Made by a program: the position numbers and the translations under genes. A stretch of DNA of 64,000 nt from Veillonella agrestimuris. GTDB lineage: Bacteria; Bacillota; Negativicutes; Veillonellales; Veillonellaceae. Where the stretch lies: contig NZ_CALPCS010000003.1 in assembly GCF_943193065.1 (NCBI RefSeq), positions 95,057-159,056 of the forward strand, in the 5' to 3' direction. This document shows, in pieces, positions 35,204 through 43,893 of this stretch (positions within the stretch are counted from its first letter, which is position 1; each line of letters starts with the position of its first letter). The notes beneath the pieces were generated by a model. It saw only the letters and a list, made by a program, of their open reading frames with translations, had not been told where the DNA came from and did not search any database.

Positions 35204-35629
35204 TTAATTAGTGTTGTGAACATCTGGTACTTTTCCAGGGTTCATATCTATTGTTAAGTCCTTTGACGTTAAAGGCGTAGTCTCGTTGTTTGTTGGTGTT
35301 ACAGGCAATTCAGGATGAAGCCATTGTAGCTGTTTAATTTGCCAATCGTAATGGGCGCCATCGTTTTGTAATTGTCGAATAGCTTTCCTTATATCATCTA
35401 AATCGAAAGCATGTTTATTGGACATTCCTTCTAAAATATAAAGTCGACCAGCTACACTTTCAACTGTACTTCCGTCGTGGTCGGCGTCGATACGACTTTC
35501 TAATTCAGACAATTGAACTTGTTGGCTAATGATAGCGATAGTAAGGATGATAATAACAAGCCAGAGAGGCGCATTATTTGATTTAAAAAGGGCTCGCAAT
35601 TTAGTTGCGAGCCCTTGCAGTTTATTCAT
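35204..35629 (-). CDS. Small single-pass membrane protein of unknown function
   Basis: 141 residues, not recognised as a named family. One transmembrane helix (about residues 21-39, PLWLVIIILTIAIISQQ) follows a short basic N terminus. A charged coiled-coil-like segment comes next, then a proline/threonine-rich tail. ATG 35629 shares bases with the LysR stop (TAATG on the minus strand); a longer reading from 35731 would overlap LysR by 100 bp and is rejected. Codons 4-15 contain a perfect 12-bp intrinsic-terminator hairpin. It lies between a LysR gene and the antiporter and could be an accessory subunit of the latter; that is inference. Confidence 0.65.
   Translation of the reverse strand: MNKLQGLATKLRALFKSNNAPLWLVIIILTIAIISQQVQLSELESRIDADHDGSTVESVAGRLYILEGMSNKHAFDLDDIRKAIRQLQNDGAHYDWQIKQLQWLHPELPVTPTNNETTPLTSKDLTIDMNPGKVPDVHNTN
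35585..35616 (-). terminator. Terminator-like hairpin inside the start of the small membrane protein gene
   Basis: On the minus strand AAGGGCTCGCAA (35616-35605) pairs perfectly with TTGCGAGCCCTT (35599-35588) around a 5-nt loop and continues into TTTAAAT. It begins 13 bp after the LysR stop. It has full terminator form but lies within codons 4-15 of the next gene. Confidence 0.7.
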
Positions 35630-36552
35630 TATTGGCGTTCCTCCAATTGGAGACCAGGCAATGGCAATTTGGAATTTACAAAATCTAACCACAAGCGAGA
35701 AGCGTGGGATAAATAATGGCCTTTTTTCCAAATTACAAAGAGGGTGTGAATAATTTCAGGTACTAAAGGTCGCACTACGACTTTAGTAGACACTTCTGTA
35801 TTTTCACCTACCTCTGGACAGAGTCGAGATGGAAGGAGGGCGATAGCCAAGTCTGCGCTGACTGTTTGTAGCATAAGGTCACGTTGACTCGTCTCGAATA
35901 CGATGTGCGGTTGGAACCCAGCATGTTTACATGCCTTAATGATTTCATCGTGTAAGTTGAAATCGTCTTTATGCAATACGAAGGATTCTTCGGAGAGCAT
36001 TTCTAAACGAATTTCTTTTTCCTTCGATAATGGATTAGCTTTTGGGATGATAACAGATAGTGGATCTGATGTGAGGTAGAAGGATTCGAATTCTTTTGGA
36101 CTTGGTTTTGTACAAATAATACCGATATCAATTAAACCTTCTTGTACGCTGATTTCCACTTTTTTAGAACCTTGCTCGTATAGTTCTAGTTCGATTTGAG
36201 GATAAACCTTTTTAAACTCCCCTAATAATTGAGCAAAAATTGGCGCATCCGTAATAGGAGGAATGCCAATTCTGATGGAGCCTTGTTCCAAACGGAATTC
36301 GTTTTCAAAGTCCGTTTTCAAATGCTCAAACATAAATACGACGCGTTTCGCATGAGTTAAAAAGATTGTACCGCCATCAGTTAGTTCTACAGATTTAGCG
36401 TTACGCATGAAAAGCACTACGCCCAATTCATCTTCTAAAGCTTTGATTGTACGACTGATAGCAGATTGAGAAATATGCAAATTTCTCGCAGCTTTACTAA
36501 AGCTCTTTTGGTCAGCAACTTCGACGAAGTATTTTAAATGATGAAAATCCAT
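35629..36552 (-). CDS. LysR-family regulator, divergent from pyruvate:ferredoxin oxidoreductase
   Basis: 307 residues: N-terminal HTH (YFVEVADQKSFSKAARNLHISQSAISRTIKALEDELG) and a standard effector domain (about residues 90-300, RIGIPPITDAPIF). It resembles CidR/CynR-type regulators in the N-terminal half. It is transcribed away from the oxidoreductase gene with 380 bp between them, and is followed on its own strand by the membrane protein and antiporter. LysR proteins often control the divergent gene; targets here could be the oxidoreductase or the antiporter operon. Confidence 0.88.
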   Translation of the reverse strand: MDFHHLKYFVEVADQKSFSKAARNLHISQSAISRTIKALEDELGVVLFMRNAKSVELTDGGTIFLTHAKRVVFMFEHLKTDFENEFRLEQGSIRIGIPPITDAPIFAQLLGEFKKVYPQIELELYEQGSKKVEISVQEGLIDIGIICTKPSPKEFESFYLTSDPLSVIIPKANPLSKEKEIRLEMLSEESFVLHKDDFNLHDEIIKACKHAGFQPHIVFETSQRDLMLQTVSADLAIALLPSRLCPEVGENTEVSTKVVVRPLVPEIIHTLFVIWKKGHYLSHASRLWLDFVNSKLPLPGLQLEERQ

Positions 36553-36932
36553 AGGTAACCCCCTAAGAATAAAAAAAGAGTTATAGGAAGTGACACGATT
36601 AAATGAGAATTCTTATTACTAAAATGCATTAGCTATGACAATATGTAAATCATCAATAGCAATATTGGCAAAGCGTCGGTCACTGTATATATTGCTTTGA
36701 TAGGGCCGAGCACGTTATAATAGGTGTACAAGGCTGTATCAAATTATGATATAGGAATATGATTGTACCCATACGAATATGTTCACGCACATAATGCTAT
36801 ATTATATAACATATATATTATTGCATTATTTTTTCATGTACGCAAGTTTGTAATGGTTATTATTCCTAAACATAATGATAGATTAAGCAAGTGTTCTATA
36901 TTTTGCTTTGTGCTTTAAGGAGGCAATATTAC
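36553..36932. other. Divergent regulatory region, LysR / pyruvate:ferredoxin oxidoreductase
   Basis: 380 bp without a gene. It contains a 16-bp near-palindrome AATGAGAATTCTTATT at 36602-36617 (about 50 bp before the LysR start), a TTGCTT-N18-TATAAT promoter candidate at 36692-36721 reading right, several AT-rich palindromes around 36790-36830, and AAGGAGG at 36917-36923 before the oxidoreductase ATG. Confidence 0.5.
36692..36721 (+). promoter_or_regulatory. Candidate promoter of pyruvate:ferredoxin oxidoreductase
   Basis: TTGCTT at 36692-36697 and TATAAT at 36716-36721, spacer 18 bp. It would give a leader of about 205 nt, long enough for post-transcriptional control. Other AT-rich boxes nearer the gene remain possible. 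Confidence 0.35.
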
Positions 36933-39900
36933 ATGAGTCGTAAATTTAAAACTATGGACGGCAACCAAGCGGCTGCTCACGTTTCTTATGGTTTTACAGA
37001 AGTTGCTGCGATTTACCCAATCACGCCATCTTCTCCAATGCCAGAACATGTTGATGAATGGTCTGCATCTGGTCGTAAAAACATTTTCGGCAACACCGTT
37101 AAAGTCGTAGAAATGCAATCTGAAGCAGGTGCGGCTGCAGCGTTCCACGGTTCCTTACAAGCTGGTGCATTAACAACAACTTTCACATCCTCTCAAGGTT
37201 TGTTATTGATGCTTCCTAACTTGTATAAAGTAGCCGGCGAATTACTTCCTGGTGTATTCCAAGTAGCAGCTCGTGCTCTTGCAGCGCATGCATTGGCTAT
37301 CTTTGGTGACCACCAAGATGTTATGGCTGCTCGTGCAGCTGGTTGCGCTATGTTAGCTGAATCTTCTGTACAAGAAGTAATGGATTTGTCTGCAGTAGCG
37401 CATTTAACAGCTATCAAAACTCGTGTTCCTTTCATTAACTTCTTCGACGGTTTCCGTACATCTCACGAAATCCAAAAAATCGAGATTTGGGACTATGAAG
37501 ATTTAAAACCATTAGTAGATATGGACGCTGTAAAAGCATTCCGCAAAAATGCGTTGAATCCTGATGCGCCTGTAACTCGTGGTACTGCAGAAAACCCTGA
37601 CGTTTACTTCCAACATCGTGAAGCATCTAACAAATTCTACCTTAACGTTCCAGACGTTGTAGAACATTACATGAACGAAGTTAATAAATTAGCTGGTACT
37701 GATTACCAATTGTTCAACTACCATGGTGCTCCTGATGCAACTGACGTAATCGTAACTATGGGCTCCTCTGCACAAGTAGTTAAATCTACTGTAGATTACT
37801 TAAACAAATTGGGCCGTAAAGTTGGTTTCATCAACGTTCATTTGTTCCGTCCATTCGCAACAGATCGTTTGTTGAAAGCTCTTCCTACAACTGTAGAACG
37901 CATTGCTGTTCTTGACCGCACTAAAGAGCCAGGTGCTTTAGCTGAGCCATTGTTCTTAGACGTACAAGCTGCAGTTATCGACGGTGGCCGCAATGTAAAA
38001 GTAATCGCTGGTCGTTACGGCTTAAGCTCTAAAGACGTTATCCCTGCAGATATCGTAGCTGTATTTGATAACTTAAATGCAGAAAACGGTAAAAAATTCT
38101 TCACATTAGGTATCAATGACGATGTAACATTCTTGTCCTTGGACCGTGCTGAAGGCGTAGAAGTTGAAACTCCTGGTTTGACTGAATGTAAATTCTGGGG
38201 CTTCGGTTCTGATGGTACTGTAGGTGCTAATAAATCCGCTATCAAAATCATCGGTGACCACACTGATATGTATGCACAAGCATACTTCGATTACGACTCC
38301 AAAAAATCTGGTGGCGTAACTATGTCTCACCTTCGTTTTGGTAAAAACCCTATTAACTTACCTTACTTGATTACTGAACCTCAATTCGTAGCATGTCATC
38401 GTCAATCCTATGTACATGAGTATGACTTGATCCGCGGTATCAAAAAAGGCGGTACATTCTTATTGAACTGTACTTGGTCTCCTGAAGAATTGAACGAACA
38501 TTTACCAGCTAAATTACGTCGTCAAATCGCAGAAAAAGAATTGAATTTCTACATCATCAATGCTGCGAAAATCGCTTCTGAAATCGGTCTTGGCGGTCGT
38601 ATCAACATGGTAACGCAAGCGGCATTCTTCAAATTGACTGAAATCATCCCTGTTGATGAAGCTATTAAATATTTAAAAGAATCCGTAGTGACTTCTTACG
38701 GTAAAAAAGGTCAAAATATTGTTGACATGAACAATGCTGCTATCGATGCTGGCGTTGATGCGCTTGTAAAAGTTGACGTTCCTGCAGATTGGAAAAATGC
38801 AGTAGATGACGGTCATGCAACAGTAAAACCTGGTTGCGAATCTTGCCCATCTTTCGTAGAAAATATTGCACAACCAATCAATGCACAAGCTGGTTACGCT
38901 CTTCCTGTATCCGCATTTGCTGGCTATGAAGATGGTACATTGCCTGCTGGTACTGCAAAATACGAAAAACGCGGTCCTGCATTGTTCGTTCCAAAATGGC
39001 TTCCAGAAAATTGTATCCAATGTAACCAATGTTCTTTCGTTTGTCCTCATGCTACAATTCGACCATTCTTGGCGACAGCAGATGAAGTAGCAGCGGCTCC
39101 AGAACATTTCGAAACAATTCCTGCATTAGGTGCTCAAGATCTTCAATTCCGCATCGGTGTATCTCCACTTGATTGCTTAGGTTGCGGTAACTGTGTTGAT
39201 ATTTGTCCAGCTCCTAAAGGTAAAGCTATCGTAATGACTTCCATCGATACTGAAATCGAGCAAGCAGAAGCTTGGAACTATGCAGTAAATCTTCCAGTAA
39301 AAGAAAATCCAATGAAAAAAGATACTGTTAAAGGTTCCCAATTTGAACAACCATTGTTCGAATTCTCTGGCGCTTGCGCAGGTTGCGGTGAAACTCCTTA
39401 CGCTAAATTGTTAACTCAATTATTCGGCGACCGTATGATGATTGCCAATGCTACTGGCTGTTCCTCTATCTGGGGCGCTTCCATGCCAGCATCTCCATAT
39501 ACAACTAACCAACAAGGTCAAGGTCCTTCTTGGGCGAACTCTTTGTTCGAAGATAATGCTGAATATGGTTATGGTATGTTCATTGGCGTTAAAAAAATTC
39601 GCGAGCAATTAGTAGAATTAGCTGCTAAAGCTGCTGAAACTGCTACTGGCGAATTGAAAGAAGCTTTGGAGCACTGGATGGAATTTGCTAACCTTGGTGC
39701 AGCTACTCGTCAACGTTCCGAACGTTTAGTAGCAGCAATTAAAGCTGAAGGTGCAACAACTCCAGAGTTACAAGAAATTCTTGAAAAAGAACAATTCTTA
39801 GTAAAACGTTCTCACTGGATCTTCGGTGGTGACGGTTGGGCATACGATATCGGTTTCGGCGGTGTTGACCACGTATTAGCTTCTGGCGAAGACATCAATA

Positions 39901-40469
39901 TCTTCGTATTTGATACTGAAGTATACTCTAATACTGGTGGACAAGCATCTAAATCTACTAACGTAGCAGCAGTTGCTCAATTCGCTGCTTCTGGTAAACG
40001 TACTAAGAAAAAAGACCTTGGTATGATGGCTATGTCTTACGGTTATGTATACGTAGCACAAGTAGCTATGGGTGCAGATAAAAACCAATTGATGAAAGCT
40101 ATTACAGAAGCTGAAGCATATCCAGGTCCTTCCTTGATTATCGCTTATAGCCCATGTATCAACCACGGTATTAAAGCTGGTATGGGTAAAGCTCAAGAAG
40201 AACAACGTAAAGCAGTTGCAGCTGGTTACTGGGATCTTTACAGATATAACCCTCAACTCAAAGAAGAAGGTAAAAATCCATTCTCCTTGGATTCTAAAGA
40301 GCCAACTGAAAGCTTCCAAGAATTCCTTAAAGGTGAAGTACGTTATGCTTCCTTGGCTAAAGCTGCTCCAGACGTGGCAGAAGAATTGTTTGCTAAAACT
40401 GAACAAGACGCTAAAGAACGTCGCTTAAGCTATGTACGCTTACAAAAAGGTTTCGAAGAAGTTAAATAA
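36933..40469 (+). CDS. nifJ: Pyruvate:ferredoxin (flavodoxin) oxidoreductase, single chain
   Basis: Oxidises pyruvate to acetyl-CoA and CO2 while reducing ferredoxin; the core energy step in many anaerobes. About 1178 residues in the standard order: N-terminal TPP domain (YPITPSSPMPEHVDEWSASG), CoA-binding and transketolase-C-like regions, a 2x[4Fe-4S] ferredoxin domain (CIQCNQCSFVCP near 692 and CLGCGNCVDICP near 747), the third cluster site CAGCGETPYAKL, and the TPP/Mg motif GDGWAYDIGFGGVDHV near 966. ATG 36933 is chosen because AAGGAGG lies 10 bp upstream. Codons are strongly biased, consistent with very high expression. Confidence 0.97.
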   Translation: MSRKFKTMDGNQAAAHVSYGFTEVAAIYPITPSSPMPEHVDEWSASGRKNIFGNTVKVVEMQSEAGAAAAFHGSLQAGALTTTFTSSQGLLLMLPNLYKVAGELLPGVFQVAARALAAHALAIFGDHQDVMAARAAGCAMLAESSVQEVMDLSAVAHLTAIKTRVPFINFFDGFRTSHEIQKIEIWDYEDLKPLVDMDAVKAFRKNALNPDAPVTRGTAENPDVYFQHREASNKFYLNVPDVVEHYMNEVNKLAGTDYQLFNYHGAPDATDVIVTMGSSAQVVKSTVDYLNKLGRKVGFINVHLFRPFATDRLLKALPTTVERIAVLDRTKEPGALAEPLFLDVQAAVIDGGRNVKVIAGRYGLSSKDVIPADIVAVFDNLNAENGKKFFTLGINDDVTFLSLDRAEGVEVETPGLTECKFWGFGSDGTVGANKSAIKIIGDHTDMYAQAYFDYDSKKSGGVTMSHLRFGKNPINLPYLITEPQFVACHRQSYVHEYDLIRGIKKGGTFLLNCTWSPEELNEHLPAKLRRQIAEKELNFYIINAAKIASEIGLGGRINMVTQAAFFKLTEIIPVDEAIKYLKESVVTSYGKKGQNIVDMNNAAIDAGVDALVKVDVPADWKNAVDDGHATVKPGCESCPSFVENIAQPINAQAGYALPVSAFAGYEDGTLPAGTAKYEKRGPALFVPKWLPENCIQCNQCSFVCPHATIRPFLATADEVAAAPEHFETIPALGAQDLQFRIGVSPLDCLGCGNCVDICPAPKGKAIVMTSIDTEIEQAEAWNYAVNLPVKENPMKKDTVKGSQFEQPLFEFSGACAGCGETPYAKLLTQLFGDRMMIANATGCSSIWGASMPASPYTTNQQGQGPSWANSLFEDNAEYGYGMFIGVKKIREQLVELAAKAAETATGELKEALEHWMEFANLGAATRQRSERLVAAIKAEGATTPELQEILEKEQFLVKRSHWIFGGDGWAYDIGFGGVDHVLASGEDINIFVFDTEVYSNTGGQASKSTNVAAVAQFAASGKRTKKKDLGMMAMSYGYVYVAQVAMGADKNQLMKAITEAEAYPGPSLIIAYSPCINHGIKAGMGKAQEEQRKAVAAGYWDLYRYNPQLKEEGKNPFSLDSKEPTESFQEFLKGEVRYASLAKAAPDVAEELFAKTEQDAKERRLSYVRLQKGFEEVK

Positions 40470-40487
40470 TAATTACTTCTAAACGAT

Positions 40488-40518
40488 AGAAGGCACTCTC
40501 TTTGGAGGGTGCCTCTTT
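40488..40518 (+). terminator. Intrinsic terminator after the oxidoreductase
   Basis: GGCACTCTC (40492-40500) pairs with GAGGGTGCC (40505-40513), one G-U, over a 4-nt loop, followed by TCTTTT. Confidence 0.85.
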
Positions 40519-40774
40519 TGTATACCTATAGAATACCTATAGGTGTTAGAACGCCTATATATAGATATAGTAGCTTACTATTAGAGTGGTTTGTTTTATA
40601 GGTATTAACGTTAATCTTTTTGGTAATGTTAGTTATGACTATTATGCATATTAAATGCTTATTTGTTTGCATAAATAGTAAATAAGAATAATAATACAAA
40701 ATATATTTATAAATTTGTGAATTTTGGTATAATGATATTGGAATATTTAATATAGCATATTAAGGAATATTTAG
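40519..40774 (+). other. AT-rich region before the methyltransferase gene
   Basis: The last part of a 305-bp gene-free stretch. It contains repeated ACCTATAG-like words with an imperfect TATAGG/CCTATA inverted repeat near 40540-40558, a perfect 12-bp palindrome ATTAACGTTAAT at 40604-40615, and an extended -10 (TGG-TATAAT) at 40723-40731 as the likely promoter. No coding sequence is seen. Confidence 0.5.
40723..40731 (+). promoter_or_regulatory. Extended -10 promoter of the methyltransferase gene
   Basis: TGG-TATAAT at 40723-40731, 43 bp before the ATG at 40775, in the same TTTGGTATAAT context as two other promoters in the window. Confidence 0.5.
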
Positions 40775-42364
40775 ATGAATATGAATGAACAAGATGCACA
40801 GCAAACTATATATAGTGAGTTGGGATATAAATCAATGCCTTTTCCCTTCACTACGCCAGCGGCGCTAGAAGCCTATGGTATATTGGTAGGATTAGAACCA
40901 CCGAGTAGTAAAACGGCGAAAGTTTTAGAATTGGGTGCTACCTACGGTGGCAATATTATTTCCCAAGCTTTGTATAATCCAGAAGCTCATTTTGTAGGTG
41001 TTGAGTTATCTCAAGATCAAGTAAGGAAAGGTAATGAAATTATTGCTACAGCAGGGCTGACTAATATTGAATTAATACAAGCAGACCTTGCTTCTATACC
41101 TAAGAATTTAGGGACTTTCGACTATATCATCGCTCACGGTGTATATTCCTGGGTCGATGATTCTGTGAAAGATGCATTAATGACAGTAATAGAGGACTAT
41201 TTGGTAGATAATGGACTTGCCTATATATCTTATAATACTTACCCTGGATGGCATACGATGGATGAAGTGCGGACCTTGATGTTATTTGCTAATCGGGATA
41301 GCCAAGACTTAAATCACAAAGAAAAAGTCTTAAAAGGCAAGACTGTGGGTAGCATTGTAGGCAGTCAAATTTTGAAATATGATAACTTAAAAGAACGGAA
41401 TAGTAAATTTCTCGGTGCTTTGCGGTCGGTTATGCAAAAAGAAGATTACTATGTAGGTCATGACCATTTAGAGCCAACGAATGATCCTATTTATTTTTAT
41501 CAATTTGTCGATCATTTAGCAGCTCATAATTTGTCATATCTATGCGACGTAGATTTGACGTTATCTATGGTGCGCAGTTTTGATACAGACATAGCGGATC
41601 AATTAGAAAAGCTAGCCCCTAATGATCAAATAGGGCAGGAACAATATTTAGACTTTATATTGGATACGTCTTTTAGAAAATCCATTATTTGTAAAGCGAA
41701 TCAGGCAAATCGCATCCATCGTAATATAGCTAATCCAGAGCTTGCTAATACAGTGGATATGCGTACGATTATGAATAACTTTACTTATCAAATGATGTTT
41801 GACGAAGAAGCATTATCTATGTTTAGTAATGAATTCCTACGCGATACGTTCCAAGCGATTATAAAAGACGGGGGCCAGTTTAATATGATTGAAGCCCTTG
41901 CTATTTTGAAAGCTGCCCATGAAGCAGCTCACGGTGATGATGCTGACCTAGAAGTAGCTGTTAATGAGCTATATATAGCTATAGCAGAACATATTATACG
42001 CGGTGGATTGCGCTTTTATAAAACACCACCAGTGAAACCATATTATATGGAAGGCCAATCCTTCGTACCGAAGCGATTTACCGATTTTGTAAAAGCCATT
42101 GCTAACGGTGGAACTGAGTATATATATGGAGCTACTCCGTATAATGAAGCCATTGATGATATTTCTGAAGAAGATTTAGTGTTTATGGAAATTTTAAATA
42201 AACCAAAAGCTAAGTCGACTATTATTAAGTCTATTAAAGATATTATTTTTGCTCAAACTAGTGAAAGTGGAGCTAAAAATAAAGGTGCTATGGCAGAAGC
42301 TTTTTATACAGAGCTTACAAAGCGGATGGAAACATTAGGGTTCTTAGAAAATAAAATGAAGTAG
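40775..42364 (+). CDS. Class I SAM-dependent methyltransferase with regulatory domain
   Basis: 529 residues. The N-terminal ~190 form a Rossmann methyltransferase domain: motif I VLELGATYGGN (about residue 50), the acidic VGVELS, and DYIIAHGVYSWVDD. The middle (about 210-320) matches the predicted methyltransferase regulatory domain seen in a group of bacterial methyltransferases of unknown target (VGHDHLEPTNDPIYFYQFVDHLAAHNLSYLCD region). The C-terminal ~150 form a winged-helix-like tail. A possible role is protein-lysine methylation, based only on family resemblance. A second ATG at 40781 is equally possible as start. Confidence 0.75.
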   Translation: MNMNEQDAQQTIYSELGYKSMPFPFTTPAALEAYGILVGLEPPSSKTAKVLELGATYGGNIISQALYNPEAHFVGVELSQDQVRKGNEIIATAGLTNIELIQADLASIPKNLGTFDYIIAHGVYSWVDDSVKDALMTVIEDYLVDNGLAYISYNTYPGWHTMDEVRTLMLFANRDSQDLNHKEKVLKGKTVGSIVGSQILKYDNLKERNSKFLGALRSVMQKEDYYVGHDHLEPTNDPIYFYQFVDHLAAHNLSYLCDVDLTLSMVRSFDTDIADQLEKLAPNDQIGQEQYLDFILDTSFRKSIICKANQANRIHRNIANPELANTVDMRTIMNNFTYQMMFDEEALSMFSNEFLRDTFQAIIKDGGQFNMIEALAILKAAHEAAHGDDADLEVAVNELYIAIAEHIIRGGLRFYKTPPVKPYYMEGQSFVPKRFTDFVKAIANGGTEYIYGATPYNEAIDDISEEDLVFMEILNKPKAKSTIIKSIKDIIFAQTSESGAKNKGAMAEAFYTELTKRMETLGFLENKMK

Positions 42365-42674
42365 TATGCAAGGATATGTTGCTCATTAACAGATAGCAGA
42401 ATGCAGAGGTTGTGTAGCTTGTGCGGCAGAGAACAGGTGCTTACCCATATGTGTAGAATTGATGGGAATATTACGATGGGGAGGAAAAGAGTTTGTGTAG
42501 TAGTTGTTATTGGGGGATTGTGTTCGTCGTCGTGAAGTAAACCAATAATAGACGAGAAGACTATTGTTAAAGGAGCTAATATATATACAATCAAATATGG
42601 ACAGACAGACCGGTAAGGAGAGTGCAGTACGTATATTTTGAAATCTCTATATTATAAGAAAAGGAGCTAACTAT
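42365..42674 (+). other. Gene-free stretch between methyltransferase and WYL regulator
   Basis: 310 bp, unusually rich in G on the plus strand. It holds one 44-codon open frame (42401-42535) encoding a cysteine-rich peptide starting MQRLCSLCGREQVLTHMC, without a visible ribosome binding site. AAAAGGAG before 42675 serves the WYL gene. No promoter or terminator of clear form is seen. Confidence 0.4.
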
Positions 42675-43712
42675 ATGGCCTCCAATAAGCACGCCTTGGT
42701 GTATCTTTTAGAAATTTTAAGACATGACACAGATGAAAATCATCCGTTAACACAAGATGAACTGCAAGAACGACTGGTAGGAGAGTATGGGATGAAGATT
42801 AGTAAAAAATTATTATCCCAATTAGTGAACGATTTATGTCAAAAAGAACAGTTTAATATAGTCCGTCAAGATTCGATTGTGCGCGATGGCGTGCGAAAAC
42901 GATTTTCGAATTTTTATATGAAACGTCTTTTTGCCCATGGTGATTTGGACCGGATTATCAGTGGCTTACTAGGTTCAAGTAATATTGATGAAAAAGAGCG
43001 AGAAACGCTTATTTCTAAAGTGATAAGCTTAGGAGGACCTTGTTACAATCCTATTGGGAATAATATGGACGGGTCTACGTCTTTTCAATCTATGAATGAT
43101 GTTCTTCTAAAACATGTTGATTGTATAGAAACAGCTATTGCAAAGGATAAACAGATTTCCTTTAAATACTATAAACCAGATGTAGATAAAGATTTACACC
43201 CAGATGTAACTTTTTCTGGTAAAGATCAGACCTATATATTCCATCCTTTTGACTTAATAATGCATAGAGGCAAATATTATGTCATTGGTTGTTATGATGA
43301 GGGCGATGAAATGGTAGCCCTTCGGGTTAATCGATTAGGTGATGTGCGAATGCGCATTTATTATCGTAAATTGTTGCGGGAAATCAAAGGCTATGAACAT
43401 GAAGTCCGATTTGATGTGCAAAAGTATATGCGCAATCATATTCATCCTTTAAGTGGTGATAGTAGTACTGTCCGATTTATGGCTAATCGGAGCATAGTAG
43501 GAGAGATTTTAGAATGGTTTAATGGCAATGTAGATTTCATCATGATTGAAGATGATGTGGTAGAATGCCAAGCTGTCGTTAATCGAGAAGCGTTTAAACA
43601 ATGGGCGTTACAGCATGTCGAAACGGTTGAAGTTCTAGCTCCTGGGTCTATGGTTTTCTATGTGCGCGAAGCCATTCGAGATGGGTTGAAGAAGTATACA
43701 AAAGAATCCTAA
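42675..43712 (+). CDS. WYL-domain transcriptional regulator
   Basis: 345 residues. The N-terminal ~85 form a winged HTH (LLEILRHDTDENHPLTQDELQERL, the DeoR-like arrangement of this family). The central part is a WYL domain with the family-typical FHPFDLIMHRGKYYVIGCYDEGDEMVALRVNRLGDVRM near residues 190-235. A C-terminal extension follows, with the VRFMANRSIVGEILEWF segment. WYL proteins sense ligands, often nucleic acids or nucleotides, and regulate defence, DNA repair or metabolism genes. No defence system is adjacent, so its target is unclear; the neighbouring methyltransferase gene is one possibility. Confidence 0.8.
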   Translation: MASNKHALVYLLEILRHDTDENHPLTQDELQERLVGEYGMKISKKLLSQLVNDLCQKEQFNIVRQDSIVRDGVRKRFSNFYMKRLFAHGDLDRIISGLLGSSNIDEKERETLISKVISLGGPCYNPIGNNMDGSTSFQSMNDVLLKHVDCIETAIAKDKQISFKYYKPDVDKDLHPDVTFSGKDQTYIFHPFDLIMHRGKYYVIGCYDEGDEMVALRVNRLGDVRMRIYYRKLLREIKGYEHEVRFDVQKYMRNHIHPLSGDSSTVRFMANRSIVGEILEWFNGNVDFIMIEDDVVECQAVVNREAFKQWALQHVETVEVLAPGSMVFYVREAIRDGLKKYTKES

Positions 43713-43846
43713 GATATTATTCCTAACTAGTGACAATATGTTATAGGCTGCCGTGGATTTTGTCGTATAACTCTAATCTCTACTATCTGTTTTCTACTAT
43801 CCTATAATGTTAGCATTAGAAATAATGCCTTAAGGGCGAAAGAAAT

Positions 43847-43893
43847 AAAAAACACCGAATGAATCTTGTCAGGAGATCCATTCGGTGTTTTTT
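43847..43893. terminator. Bidirectional terminator between WYL gene and putP
   Basis: AAAAAACACCGAATG (43847-43861) pairs perfectly with CATTCGGTGTTTTTT (43879-43893). T tracts lie on both strands, serving the convergent genes. It touches the putP stop. Confidence 0.92.

Noticed and set aside
35630..35731. N-terminal extension of the small membrane protein into LysR
   Set aside because: It would overlap LysR by 100 bp; the TAATG start at 35629 explains the gene, and the hydrophobic helix lies after it.
42304..42594. Minus-strand open frame with a hydrophobic start
   Set aside because: It overlaps the end of the methyltransferase gene, has no ribosome binding site, and its composition follows the opposite-strand sequence.
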